Both the position numbers and the translations under genes were made by a program. This document shows positions 25,495-33,599 of a stretch of DNA of 53,539 nucleotides, piece by piece. The notes beneath the pieces were generated by a model that was given only the letters and a program-made list of their open reading frames with translations, ran no database searches and was not told the origin of the DNA. This DNA comes from a virus, in the IMG/VR virus record IMGVR_UViG_3300033143_002559, positions 1-53,539 of that record, one strand, 5' to 3'. Each line of letters starts with the position of its first letter. Positions within the stretch are counted from its first letter, which is position 1.

Positions 25495-26591
25495 TACAAC
25501 TCCTGGTCCTCGTCGTCAACGGTCTCGACACTATCAAACGACGGGTCGTACTCGTTGATCTGTTTCGGGAGACGCTCCCAGTGTTCTCTGCAAACCACGG
25601 TCTTCCCCAGGTACTTCTCAGCCGGGTCGAGGATGCGTTCTGAGCCGGAGGTTGGAACGTTGGTCATTCCTGGCTTGGAAACATCTTTCTGTACCCGGAA
25701 GGACTCACCCCACCAAATTTGCTGGTCGTCGTAGGTTGTCACCTTGAAAAACGCATGGACGGCATCAGCGTCAAAGAAGCCAGCCGGATACCACATATCA
25801 TCAGAGACCCAGGCTTGTTGCCCCTCAACTCCGGTCCAGGTCCCCATAACTTGCCGTTCTTCTCCTCCCCCGCCGTAGTCGTAGTAAAACCCAAATTCGA
25901 CCGTCAGGGATGGATGAACGGTTGTTTGATGCGTCCCAAAGGTGCCCTGCATCAAATACTTGGTAAACGATGTCAGATTAATCGCGTCCTTTGAAACAAT
26001 CTCACCGTCACCCCAAAAGGAGGCCGCGCCGTTCACTATGTTGGCGCCGGCATAGGGATGGACCTTCCAATGCCACCGCGGGCGGCCCATCGAGACTTCA
26101 CCAAGATCGTCGGTGTCCACCGTCCATCCGGCGTCATTGAACCGCGACCATGGGAGGTAGTTTGCTGCCTTCTCGACCCGGCGCACCTGGATCTGGCGCA
26201 CGAGCTCCTCGACTGGGAACCATCCGTGACAGACGTCGCATTGCTCGGTGTACTTGCCACCGGAGCCCATAAAGGAGCCCGTGCCAACTGCAATCGCCTT
26301 GGTTGCCCACTCCAGGCCGCCGGGGTAGGTGGGGCTGGTGATGGTGATTGTCGCGTCCTCGTGGTCAGCCGTGAAGGAGACCATCGGCACCAGGGCGACG
26401 ATCTCGCCCCGCCTGGTCTCCGAGGTGTCCCATCTCACGGGCCCGCCGTCGTGGGAGGTGGAGTAAACTGCTACTGCGCCAACCTCAACCGTTACAGCGG
26501 TTACGTCCGAAAGGTCGGGGCTATCGAACCCATCCTTGAGGATGAATTGTTGGAGCCCGCCTTTCTGCGCGTGAAGGAATGACCGTGCCAC
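25494..26591 (-). CDS. Structural protein with a split zinc site, 365 aa
   Basis: GTG start sharing bases with the stop of the holin candidate. Residues 1-130 are Ig-like beta sheet (VTVEVGAVAVYSTSHDGG). A CDVCHGW knuckle at about 138 is matched at the C-terminus by CREHWERLPK (about 334), so two halves of one zinc site may clamp a 190-residue carbohydrate-binding-like insert with WSRFND, TFGTHQTT and FGFYYDYGGG. No enzyme family recognised. Likely a tail-side virion protein. Confidence 0.6.
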   Translation of the reverse strand: MARSFLHAQKGGLQQFILKDGFDSPDLSDVTAVTVEVGAVAVYSTSHDGGPVRWDTSETRRGEIVALVPMVSFTADHEDATITITSPTYPGGLEWATKAIAVGTGSFMGSGGKYTEQCDVCHGWFPVEELVRQIQVRRVEKAANYLPWSRFNDAGWTVDTDDLGEVSMGRPRWHWKVHPYAGANIVNGAASFWGDGEIVSKDAINLTSFTKYLMQGTFGTHQTTVHPSLTVEFGFYYDYGGGGEERQVMGTWTGVEGQQAWVSDDMWYPAGFFDADAVHAFFKVTTYDDQQIWWGESFRVQKDVSKPGMTNVPTSGSERILDPAEKYLGKTVVCREHWERLPKQINEYDPSFDSVETVDDEDQEL

Positions 26592-26848
26592 TATTCGCCT
26601 CTCCCATTCTCGATCTTCTTCTGCGCGACGTTAGCTCCGAAGTAGAGCCCTATAATGAATATAACTCCTCCTGACCAGATTGCGAGGGAGGAGCTCCATT
26701 GAGTCTGTAGAGCTGCGTTGTCGAGCCATTTGAGCAATCGCGCCAGGAGAGCGATCCCCAGGTTCAGGAGGTGCATGGAGGTGTAGAGGATCAGGGCGCC
26801 TTTCGTTAGGGCCCATTTCCTCGAGGCGCGGGGGTCGAAGTCGGCCAT
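26591..26848 (-). CDS. Candidate holin, 85 aa, two membrane helices
   Basis: Starts at MADFDPRASR (26848), whose ATG overlaps the endolysin stop by ATGA. Two hydrophobic helices lie at about residues 18-40 (LILYTSMHLLNLGIALLA) and 56-76 (SLAIWSGGVIFIIGLYFGAN), followed by a charged tail (VAQKKIENGRGE). Size, two-helix topology and coupling to the endolysin gene fit a class II-type holin, which opens the inner membrane. An antiholin or other membrane protein cannot be excluded. Confidence 0.65.
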   Translation of the reverse strand: MADFDPRASRKWALTKGALILYTSMHLLNLGIALLARLLKWLDNAALQTQWSSSLAIWSGGVIFIIGLYFGANVAQKKIENGRGE

Positions 26849-27246
26849 CAGTAGCACCACGCACTAGGCCGAGGCTTCACACTGCCCTTGTGGACGTCTA
26901 CATGGATGAAGCCCCTCGCCGTGCCTACTCCCTCCGCCCCGTGGTTGTGGGCGGCTTTCTGTACGACGTAGCGGTGCCTGCCGCCCTCCACCTGAATGTC
27001 CGCTGCTTCGCCTAGACAATGGACGGAGTTTTCGACCCCGCCCTCATTTTGATTATGGTGTTGACAGCGACACCAGGACGTAAGGCGAACAGGCCCGCCA
27101 ACATCTTCTCTGATTGCTTCAAGGAGCATGATGATCTCCAGCTGGACGTCCCCGATCTCCCGCCCGAACCCGCACCCGCACTTGCAGGCCGCCTCGTAGA
27201 CGTAGAAGTTTCGGGCGCCAGGCAGGAGGTCATTCATGTCTAGCAT
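26848..27246 (-). CDS. Endolysin, peptidase M15A family
   Basis: 132-residue zinc D,D- or L,D-peptidase of the M15A type that cuts peptide cross-links of the cell wall. The zinc site is visible: S74-x-H76-x-x-G79-x-A81-x-D83 in NSVHCLGEAADI, and H115 in GFIHVDVH. The N-terminal cysteines (CKCGCG, residues 21-25) are common in this phage family. AAAGGA lies upstream of the ATG at 27246; a second in-frame Met follows at codon 4. No signal peptide, so it needs the holin encoded directly downstream to reach the wall. Confidence 0.9.
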   Translation of the reverse strand: MLDMNDLLPGARNFYVYEAACKCGCGFGREIGDVQLEIIMLLEAIREDVGGPVRLTSWCRCQHHNQNEGGVENSVHCLGEAADIQVEGGRHRYVVQKAAHNHGAEGVGTARGFIHVDVHKGSVKPRPSAWCY

Positions 27247-27434
27247 TGCCGGTCCTTTAGGCCCCTCTTGTACGCAATCTGATCTATGGCCTGGAGCACC
27301 CCTTCGGCTATGCGCTGCCTGTAGGTCCGCGAAGTCACTCTCCCCTGGCAGGGCTTACGGACCTCTTCCATGACGGCCCTGTGACAGTAGACCCAAATCG
27401 GCTTGAGGTCTGGAGGGATTACCACTTGCGCCAT
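27240..27434 (-). CDS. Hypothetical protein, 64 aa
   Basis: Small basic protein (VVIPPDLKPIWVYCHRAV, then QGRVTSRTYRQRIAEGVLQA) with two Cys and no clear motif. It overlaps the 3' end of the adhesin gene by 16 bases and the endolysin start by seven. No good ribosome binding site, so translation probably depends on coupling. Function unknown. Confidence 0.5.
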   Translation of the reverse strand: MAQVVIPPDLKPIWVYCHRAVMEEVRKPCQGRVTSRTYRQRIAEGVLQAIDQIAYKRGLKDRQC

Positions 27435-29053
27435 ATACTTTGCCAGTCCCAGGCGGGTTTACGGTCAGCCTTGGTATTGGTTGCCCCGACAATTGGGTTA
27501 AAGCCAGCAAGCTCCATCGTGCCGAGCGTGGCGTCAACATCGGCCCCGGCACCAGACGCACTCACGGTTGGATTGTGCCCCTGGAGAACCATCGTACCAA
27601 GTGTTGGGTTTACCTTGATCTCGTTCAGCACATCGTAGATGTACGCGCCCATTTCCCACAGGCCGGTAGCGGTGCCTACGGTTGGGTTGAAACCAGCAAG
27701 AACCATAGCTCCGACTGGGTCTTGCTCCACCTCTGTTGGGCCGGTATCTAACCCGCCAATCCAATCAGTGTTATCAAGCTCAATATCATCAAAGTAAAGC
27801 TCAGATGTCGCACCCGGAACAGCGGAGCCACTAGCACTCGCGCCGCACCGAAGCGTGTCACACAAGGCCGCTGATTGTGCCCCGGTGTAATCACTACCGA
27901 CTGAGGTTCCGTTTACTTTGAGTTCGCCGCCGCCGTCTGAACCAGACCCGGCCTGCCAATGAAATTCAATAAGCATCCAGGTATCAAGAGCCGGGTCTTC
28001 AGCACACACGCCATCTAAGATCGTGGTGTTTCCAGACCCGTTCCAGTAAATACAACGCCACCTAAAGGCTTGGTCGTCTGCTTGCACCCTCAAATTAAGT
28101 TCCATGAGGGATTGGGTATCGTCTTTTATTTCAAATACCTTGCATGATTGATAATCTGTAGGCACATTGAAGGCTGCATTCACCTTAAGGTAACCCCTAA
28201 AATACACCTCATCCTGGTCAGCTACCGTCTTGTAAGCGTAAACACCATTGTTCGTACCATCAAACGTTATCTTCGCACCCTTGCTGCCGCTGTTGATGTG
28301 GGCAGGAGTCGAAGAAACGGTGAGAGTGTTTGACCCCTCCTCCACCTTAGATGTGAACTCAGTGGTAAAGGCATCGACTTCGGTCTCTATGCCGGATGCG
28401 AAAACCACACCTACTGGGCCTAGCCAGTCAGCATCGTCAGCACCAAAATTGTCAACGTCAAGGGTTGAGCTTCCAGACGTTGTTCCCTTGTAACATCCGG
28501 CATAAATCGTATCGTGAGTCTTCGATACCGATGTCATCGTGACATTGTTTGAATCCCATACCAAAACTCCCGAGTCGTTATAAACCCTGGCTCTTATGGT
28601 GTCGTCGCCCGTGCCACCATTGTTGTGCGAGTAAAGCTCAAACCGGTAGTATCCACTTGGTTTTGTGGCATAGCTGCTTGTTGATGATGTGTAGCCACCA
28701 TAGCCAAATTGTACCCTCCACGCCCAGTCCCCGCTTCCATCCACTATGGCCCTGAGTTGAGCTCCTTCATCATACGCAGTTTCACCAGCAGCCAAAATCG
28801 TTAACCCGCTTGAGTTCGGCAAATCAAGGCTAGAAACATCTATGTATGCACGAGCATAGATTGTTAATTCAGCCGAGATGTCCTTGTACACGCAGGCTTG
28901 ATCGTTTGTCCCGCCTAATGTGCAGCGTGCCCCGTACGTCCCTGTGTGTGGCGCAGAACTGGATGCCGCTACGGAATTGCCGGATTCAGTCAGCGAACCA
29001 GTTACGTCAGTGAGATCGCCTTCTTCAAAGTCGGCTTCAAATATGTTTGCCAT
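27419..29053 (-). CDS. Adhesin with two lectin-like domains and C-terminal short repeats, 544 aa
   Basis: Residues 1-215 form a concanavalin-like jelly roll starting NIFEADFEEGDLTDVTGSLT, and residues 220-430 a second, diverged copy (EVDAFTTEFTSKVEEG, then YFDDIELDNTDWIGGL). Both end in a D/N-x-D-W-x-G motif. A related domain occurs in the 824-aa protein at 19935. The C-terminus has three short repeats of the pattern G-x-M-x-L-x-G-x-N-P-x-V (VGAMVLAGFNPTV, LGTMVLQGHNPTV, LGTMELAGFNPIV), then a basic aromatic tail. Probable glycan-binding tail or head fibre. Confidence 0.65.
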   Translation of the reverse strand: MANIFEADFEEGDLTDVTGSLTESGNSVAASSSAPHTGTYGARCTLGGTNDQACVYKDISAELTIYARAYIDVSSLDLPNSSGLTILAAGETAYDEGAQLRAIVDGSGDWAWRVQFGYGGYTSSTSSYATKPSGYYRFELYSHNNGGTGDDTIRARVYNDSGVLVWDSNNVTMTSVSKTHDTIYAGCYKGTTSGSSTLDVDNFGADDADWLGPVGVVFASGIETEVDAFTTEFTSKVEEGSNTLTVSSTPAHINSGSKGAKITFDGTNNGVYAYKTVADQDEVYFRGYLKVNAAFNVPTDYQSCKVFEIKDDTQSLMELNLRVQADDQAFRWRCIYWNGSGNTTILDGVCAEDPALDTWMLIEFHWQAGSGSDGGGELKVNGTSVGSDYTGAQSAALCDTLRCGASASGSAVPGATSELYFDDIELDNTDWIGGLDTGPTEVEQDPVGAMVLAGFNPTVGTATGLWEMGAYIYDVLNEIKVNPTLGTMVLQGHNPTVSASGAGADVDATLGTMELAGFNPIVGATNTKADRKPAWDWQSIWRKW

Positions 29054-30786
29054 CAGTAATCTCCCTGATCGCCAGTTACAATGTCATCGGGCCAAGCTGC
29101 GGCTGGCAGAAACGCCTCGCTATACGGCCCCCCAAGATCAACTCCAGTGTCAATACACGGAGAGCCAGCCAACAGGGTGTAGTCATTGTTGTCCCTATCG
29201 GTGAACAACGGGTCTTCACCTGTGGAGTGTTCAGCAAATCCATACGTTGAAAACCATGTGTCGAGGGTGTACTGATTCCACTGACGGCTGATCACATTGG
29301 TTGACTCATCTTCCTTGCGGAGAAGGTTGTAGTCAGAGTCAAATCCGGTGTAGTCATCGAGCGACGTGTAGAGGTAGATCGCGTGCTGCACAGCACCGAT
29401 GATGATGTTGTTCTTGATCTTGGTCCCTTGTGGGCTACTGTCACCCTCGATGTAGATGCAGCGGGTTGAGTAACCGGCCCCGTCCAAAATGTTCCCATAG
29501 ACCAGCGTCCCGTAAGAGCCGCTCCCCACACCAGATCCACCAATCCCAAGCAGAATATTAGTGTAGCCATTATCGTATGTCCTATATACGATATTGCCCC
29601 AAATTTCATTGCTATGCGCCCGTTGCCACAGCCTGATCTCATATCCCTGACCGCCCCACCCGTTGTCCCATATCCTGTTTAGATAGACATGGTTGGAGTA
29701 AGAATCTATTTCTACGAGAATCCCGCATTGTCCGTTCCCTGAGATGGTGTTCTTGTAAATGTGACAATTCACGCAACCCTCGCCAGAGGAGCCGTCAAGG
29801 TCAATCCCGTCGAGATCGTTGTCGTGAGAGTGGTTCCCAACCATCGTGCAATTATCGACCCAAAGAAACTTCAGCCCGTAACCATCGAACGGGGTCGTAC
29901 CTGAATACCCAGTGGTTCGGCTGTGGTGAGTTTCGTTGTTGGAAAATGTGACTCGCAAGAGCTTGTTGGTCGGCCCGCCGCCGGCAGATATGTTGTGAGC
30001 GCCGCAATACGAAACCGTGTTCCCATCAGCCAGAGAGTCTGCCGCCTTGAGTGTGACCCCCTCGCCAGCACACCACTCGACGGTGCAGTTTTGGATGGTC
30101 ACATGATGGGTAAGTGCCTGACCGCCATCACAGCGGAATCCCCCATTCTCATCGTTCCCACGTTTAATATGGATGCCGTCAACCATGATGTAGGTTTGTC
30201 GGTACAGCCTAAAGCACCCGATCTGCGGAACCTCAATTACCACCCCTGATGTGGTGGGGTTTCCACCCGTGTCATCGCGGACGTAGACGGTATCGTAATT
30301 CAAGCCATCATTGTCGCCGTATCCCCACTCAAGGTCATTCAGAGCACCGAGCCCGTTAAAGTCTGGAACAGCCCCGCCCTTGGTGAGACTCACGTCATCC
30401 ATGAACACCAGCCCAGGATCTATGAGAGTTGGGTCTCCTCCGCCGGAAAGCTCACAGAAGAACTCTCCGGGCTTGGTTGTTGATTCTGTCCATTTGTGCG
30501 TTCCGGTAGTGATATCAACCGAGCCATCGAAGACCGGAGTGTGACCTGGATAAGCGAGGTGTGAGATATCAGAAACAGCAGAGCCGCTGGCTTTGAACGA
30601 CAACATCGTTGTGTTGTAATCTCCACCAGTATCAGCGAGATAGACGTTATCCCCGGCAGACAAGGCAGTTGCCCAAATGTTGTGGTTGGCAACGCTCATG
30701 CACTCACTCGCGATGTCCGGGTCTCCGTCCAGGCACGCGGCAAGACTCACCGCTGTCCCGAGCTCCCGGGCTGTGTAGTTCGCCAT
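29053..30786 (-). CDS. Beta-helix tailspike-like protein 1, 577 aa
   Basis: Right-handed parallel beta-helix of the pectate-lyase-like type. Residues 190-480 have successive coil repeats built on N-x-V/I and G-N motifs (VTIQNCTVEWCAGEGVTLKA, NNETHHSRTTG, HIYKNTISGNGQCGILVEID). The N-terminus (MANYTARELGTAVSLAACLD) and the C-terminus (WPDDIVTGDQGDY) are both shared with the tandem paralogue, suggesting a common virion-attachment and a common terminal cap. Likely binds or depolymerises surface polysaccharide. Catalytic residues cannot be assigned from sequence alone. Confidence 0.7.
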   Translation of the reverse strand: MANYTARELGTAVSLAACLDGDPDIASECMSVANHNIWATALSAGDNVYLADTGGDYNTTMLSFKASGSAVSDISHLAYPGHTPVFDGSVDITTGTHKWTESTTKPGEFFCELSGGGDPTLIDPGLVFMDDVSLTKGGAVPDFNGLGALNDLEWGYGDNDGLNYDTVYVRDDTGGNPTTSGVVIEVPQIGCFRLYRQTYIMVDGIHIKRGNDENGGFRCDGGQALTHHVTIQNCTVEWCAGEGVTLKAADSLADGNTVSYCGAHNISAGGGPTNKLLRVTFSNNETHHSRTTGYSGTTPFDGYGLKFLWVDNCTMVGNHSHDNDLDGIDLDGSSGEGCVNCHIYKNTISGNGQCGILVEIDSYSNHVYLNRIWDNGWGGQGYEIRLWQRAHSNEIWGNIVYRTYDNGYTNILLGIGGSGVGSGSYGTLVYGNILDGAGYSTRCIYIEGDSSPQGTKIKNNIIIGAVQHAIYLYTSLDDYTGFDSDYNLLRKEDESTNVISRQWNQYTLDTWFSTYGFAEHSTGEDPLFTDRDNNDYTLLAGSPCIDTGVDLGGPYSEAFLPAAAWPDDIVTGDQGDY

Positions 30787-32432
30787 CAGTAGTCCCCCGG
30801 ATCACCAAGCAAGACGCCATCCGGCCACGTTGACCCTTCTAGCAACATCTCGTTGTACGGAGGTCCGAGAATTTCGCCAATGCCGATGCACGGAGAGTTG
30901 GACTTCAGGGTGAAGTCGTGGTTCTCGGCGTCGGTGAACTGCGGGTCATCGGGGATAGAGTGGGCGTCTTGCGGATTTCCAAGCCCGTCTGTGAGCGCCT
31001 GCCACTGTGCAAGCGTGTACCCGGTTGTGCCGAGCTTGATAAGCCCGACGCCATTACTATTGAAGCAATTATAATCAGAGTCGATGTCCACGAAGGTAGC
31101 GTCATTGCACCGCAGGTCTGGACCTGTTGATCCAGCAACAATGTTGTTTCTCAAATACACATCTATGGTGCCAGAAAGCTCAATCCCCCAGGAGCATCCG
31201 TAGACAACATTCCCGACAATGAAGTTCGTGCCATCCTGACCAGAAGCGAAGAACGTTCTAATGGAAGACCTTGATGTATCGGTCGCCCCCCATGTGACGT
31301 TGCCCATGATGGTGCAATGAGAACTACGAGACAGCCCGATGTTGCTGCCACCGTCGATGTTGTCATACACCATGTTGTGCTTGATCATGTTGTAATACGA
31401 GAACTCAAGAAGAATCTGCTGGATGGTCCCAGGCTGGCCGTCGAAGTCACCACCGTTTTCATAGATTAGGTTTTCCGATATGGTGTTCCACCTACAGCCC
31501 CAGTGATTAGGGTAAGCCCCGCCGCCATCCAACCTGATCGCACCAGAGTCGTTGTGGTGCCAGGTTGACTTGGTGAGAATCGAGTTATCCATCCCAAAGG
31601 CTTTGATGCCAGCGCCGTCGTTCGAAACGCCGTCGATGAAGACTTGGTGATGGATCTCGCAGCCCGTTACAGTCAACCGTTCAAGCTTGTTGACTTCACC
31701 GGCGCCAGTTCCGATTCCATCCCCTGAGTTGTAGGAAATGTGGCAAGAGTCGATGAGACCATCGTCGGAGTGTGCGGCCCACTTGATCCCCACGAAGTTC
31801 CACGAGACATCGCAATTGCTAACGATGCACCAGTCGCTATTGTTGAGGGCATAGATCCCAAGCCAATCTGAGTGCATAATCGTGAGACCATCAAATTTCA
31901 CGTAGTCAACGCCATCAAACCTAGCAACGTATCTACGTGAGCCTGATTCCGTGCCGGGGCTAGTGTAACGAGTATCTGGATCTGTGGCGCTGTACTGGTA
32001 GAGAATGTCCGATTCCCAGCACCAGTCTTGGTCTGCTGCCAGGTTCGCCGGAAGCGCCTTCTTAGCACCACGCACCCCATCAAGAAATACCATGATTGGC
32101 TCGTCGGCGGTGACGGTGGCCTTCCACACATTCGTATCATGTAAGGTCCAGCCGGTTATGATGTTCGATCCCTTGAATACAGGAGTGTCGCCTGGGTATG
32201 CGAGTACCTCGATGTAGTTTCCTATCGAACCCGAGCCTTGAGGAGTCAGATACCCCCGGTAATCTAATCCAGCAGCTGAATCGTCCGCACAATAAATTTT
32301 ATCTCCAGCCACAAACGTCTCACCGTTGAAAACACTCAAATTCATGCACTCGGCGACAAGGGTTGGGTCGCCATCTACAGCCGCTGCCTTGTTCGCCGCC
32401 GTGCCGTCTTCTCGAACAGTGTAATTAGGCAT
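30786..32432 (-). CDS. Beta-helix tailspike-like protein 2, 548 aa
   Basis: Paralogue of the adjacent 577-aa protein. It opens MPNYTVREDGTAANKAAAVD and ends WPDGVLLGDPGDY. The middle carries beta-helix repeats (GLTIMHSDWLGIYALNNSDW, CDVSWNFVGIKW, SCHISYNSGDG) followed by WNTISENLIYENGG and NIVAGSTGPD. The middles have diverged far more than the ends, as for modules with different glycan targets. The stop overlaps the next start (TGATGG). Two spikes suggest a two-receptor or branched arrangement on the virion. Confidence 0.7.
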   Translation of the reverse strand: MPNYTVREDGTAANKAAAVDGDPTLVAECMNLSVFNGETFVAGDKIYCADDSAAGLDYRGYLTPQGSGSIGNYIEVLAYPGDTPVFKGSNIITGWTLHDTNVWKATVTADEPIMVFLDGVRGAKKALPANLAADQDWCWESDILYQYSATDPDTRYTSPGTESGSRRYVARFDGVDYVKFDGLTIMHSDWLGIYALNNSDWCIVSNCDVSWNFVGIKWAAHSDDGLIDSCHISYNSGDGIGTGAGEVNKLERLTVTGCEIHHQVFIDGVSNDGAGIKAFGMDNSILTKSTWHHNDSGAIRLDGGGAYPNHWGCRWNTISENLIYENGGDFDGQPGTIQQILLEFSYYNMIKHNMVYDNIDGGSNIGLSRSSHCTIMGNVTWGATDTSRSSIRTFFASGQDGTNFIVGNVVYGCSWGIELSGTIDVYLRNNIVAGSTGPDLRCNDATFVDIDSDYNCFNSNGVGLIKLGTTGYTLAQWQALTDGLGNPQDAHSIPDDPQFTDAENHDFTLKSNSPCIGIGEILGPPYNEMLLEGSTWPDGVLLGDPGDY

Positions 32433-32682
32433 TCAGGATACCCTCGACCTTCTTCCGCACAGCCCGCATCTCTCTAGCCACCCGGTCGGCCTGCGGGTGC
32501 CCGATCCCCTCAAGGACTGAGATCCAGAGATGAAATGATGTGAACTGGTGGGACAAGGCGCTGCCCTTTGTGCGGAGCTCGTCCATTTGAGCCTTCTGGA
32601 GCCTCGCCCTGTCACGAAGCCCGTCAAGGATCTCAGGCTTGTCCCGCTCGAACTCGGCCGCAACCTTAGCTGCGAGGTCCAT
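32425..32682 (-). CDS. Small helical protein, 85 aa
   Basis: All-helical and charged (MDLAAKVAAEFERDKPEILD; RVAREMRAVRKKVEGILNA). Its stop overlaps the start of the tailspike gene by eight bases. An out-of-frame alternative on the same strand (32433-32690) is Ser/Arg-rich and rejected. Possibly a chaperone or adaptor for the tailspikes; no family recognised. Confidence 0.55.
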   Translation of the reverse strand: MDLAAKVAAEFERDKPEILDGLRDRARLQKAQMDELRTKGSALSHQFTSFHLWISVLEGIGHPQADRVAREMRAVRKKVEGILNA

Positions 32683-32690
32683 GACGCCAC

Positions 32691-33143
32691 CTATGCGGTG
32701 CGAGTCAGAGTCATTACTCCGCTGGTGTTCCAGGTGATCGACACGTCATCGACGATCATGGAGACCGGCCCGCCCATGTCGAGGTAGCCGGGGCATTCCA
32801 GGTTGCTCGCGTCATTGTTCACCAGGATAGCCCAGTAAATGTCTTCCGGCGAGCTGGCCGCAGCCGTCCAGAGCACGTTCCCGGTGTCATCGAATGTGGT
32901 AACGCCAGCCGCATGAGCAATGCCTGTGCCAGTCAGCACCTTCCCGCCTGTGGTGTAACTACCCCCCTGAGCACACTCATTGGCTGAGAAGTCAGCCCAC
33001 CTTGGCGTAGCGGTGGTTACAATCGGTTCGGTACCGGCGTTGGTAATCAGGCGAACACTGAACTCGTCATTGTCAAAGTCATGTACCTTATTCAGTACAT
33101 CGAATGTCGCTTCGTTAAACGTTACCCAGTCATTTCTTGCCAT
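32691..33143 (-). CDS. Probable virion protein, 150 aa
   Basis: Beta-rich, begins MARNDWVTFNEATFDVLNKV, with the segment PRWADFSANECAQGGSYT and a C-terminal ISITWNTSG-like strand. This pattern (RWxDF or AWADVSANEV, then GxxYTxGG) is one I associate with small structural proteins just downstream of major capsid genes. GGAGG lies seven bases before the ATG. Likely a decoration or tail-completion protein. Confidence 0.65.
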   Translation of the reverse strand: MARNDWVTFNEATFDVLNKVHDFDNDEFSVRLITNAGTEPIVTTATPRWADFSANECAQGGSYTTGGKVLTGTGIAHAAGVTTFDDTGNVLWTAAASSPEDIYWAILVNNDASNLECPGYLDMGGPVSMIVDDVSITWNTSGVMTLTRTA

Positions 33144-33151
33144 GATTCCTC

Positions 33152-33532
33152 CTAGATCCCTACACCGTGGCGGCAGAGTCCGAAGAAGCAGACTGTGACA
33201 TCATCATCCAGCGTAATCACAAACCGATACGATGCGAAGGGTCGGTCCATCGCGGTTGGCGGATCGAAGAACCCCGCATCGTTATTGGCGCCGGAAGCCA
33301 GGGCCACGAACTCCTCGTAGGCATCTGCCGGATCCACGCCTCGCCGGCCGTAGGCGTCCGCAGGGCTCACCTGGACGTCGATCTTGACGTTAGCCACGTC
33401 CGGGTAACTCAAGAAGAACTGGCACCCGTTGAGGTCTTCTGCGTTGTACCACTCGGTAGTGATTGGGCTATCTGCGACCAGAACCGGCTCGCCCTTATAG
33501 AACCAATGCGTGACGTTATGAAAAGCGCCCAT
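33152..33532 (-). CDS. Probable virion protein, 126 aa
   Basis: Compact beta protein beginning MGAFHNVTHWFYKGEPVLVA and ending CFFGLCRHGVGI. The middle (VKIDVQVSPADAYGRRGVDP) looks like an Ig-like or jelly-roll strand set. GGGAGG precedes the ATG. First gene after the terminator that follows the capsid gene, so its expression depends on read-through or on an unseen promoter. Function unknown. Confidence 0.6.
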   Translation of the reverse strand: MGAFHNVTHWFYKGEPVLVADSPITTEWYNAEDLNGCQFFLSYPDVANVKIDVQVSPADAYGRRGVDPADAYEEFVALASGANNDAGFFDPPTAMDRPFASYRFVITLDDDVTVCFFGLCRHGVGI

Positions 33533-33542
33533 AGTGCCTCCC

Positions 33543-33591
33543 TAAAAAGCGGCGGGGGGCTTGGAGGAAAGGAGACTCCTCACCCCCCGCC
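33543..33591 (-). terminator. Strong intrinsic terminator downstream of the major capsid gene
   Basis: GGCGGGGGG (33551-33559) pairs with CCCCCCGCC (33583-33591); the loop has a further GAGG/CCTC helix. On the minus strand the stem is followed by GCTTTTTAGG, a clear U-tract. It lies nine bases beyond the capsid stop codon. Placing a terminator here raises the level of capsid transcripts over the downstream tail genes, a known phage strategy. Confidence 0.85.
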
Positions 33592-33599
33592 TTCGTGAG

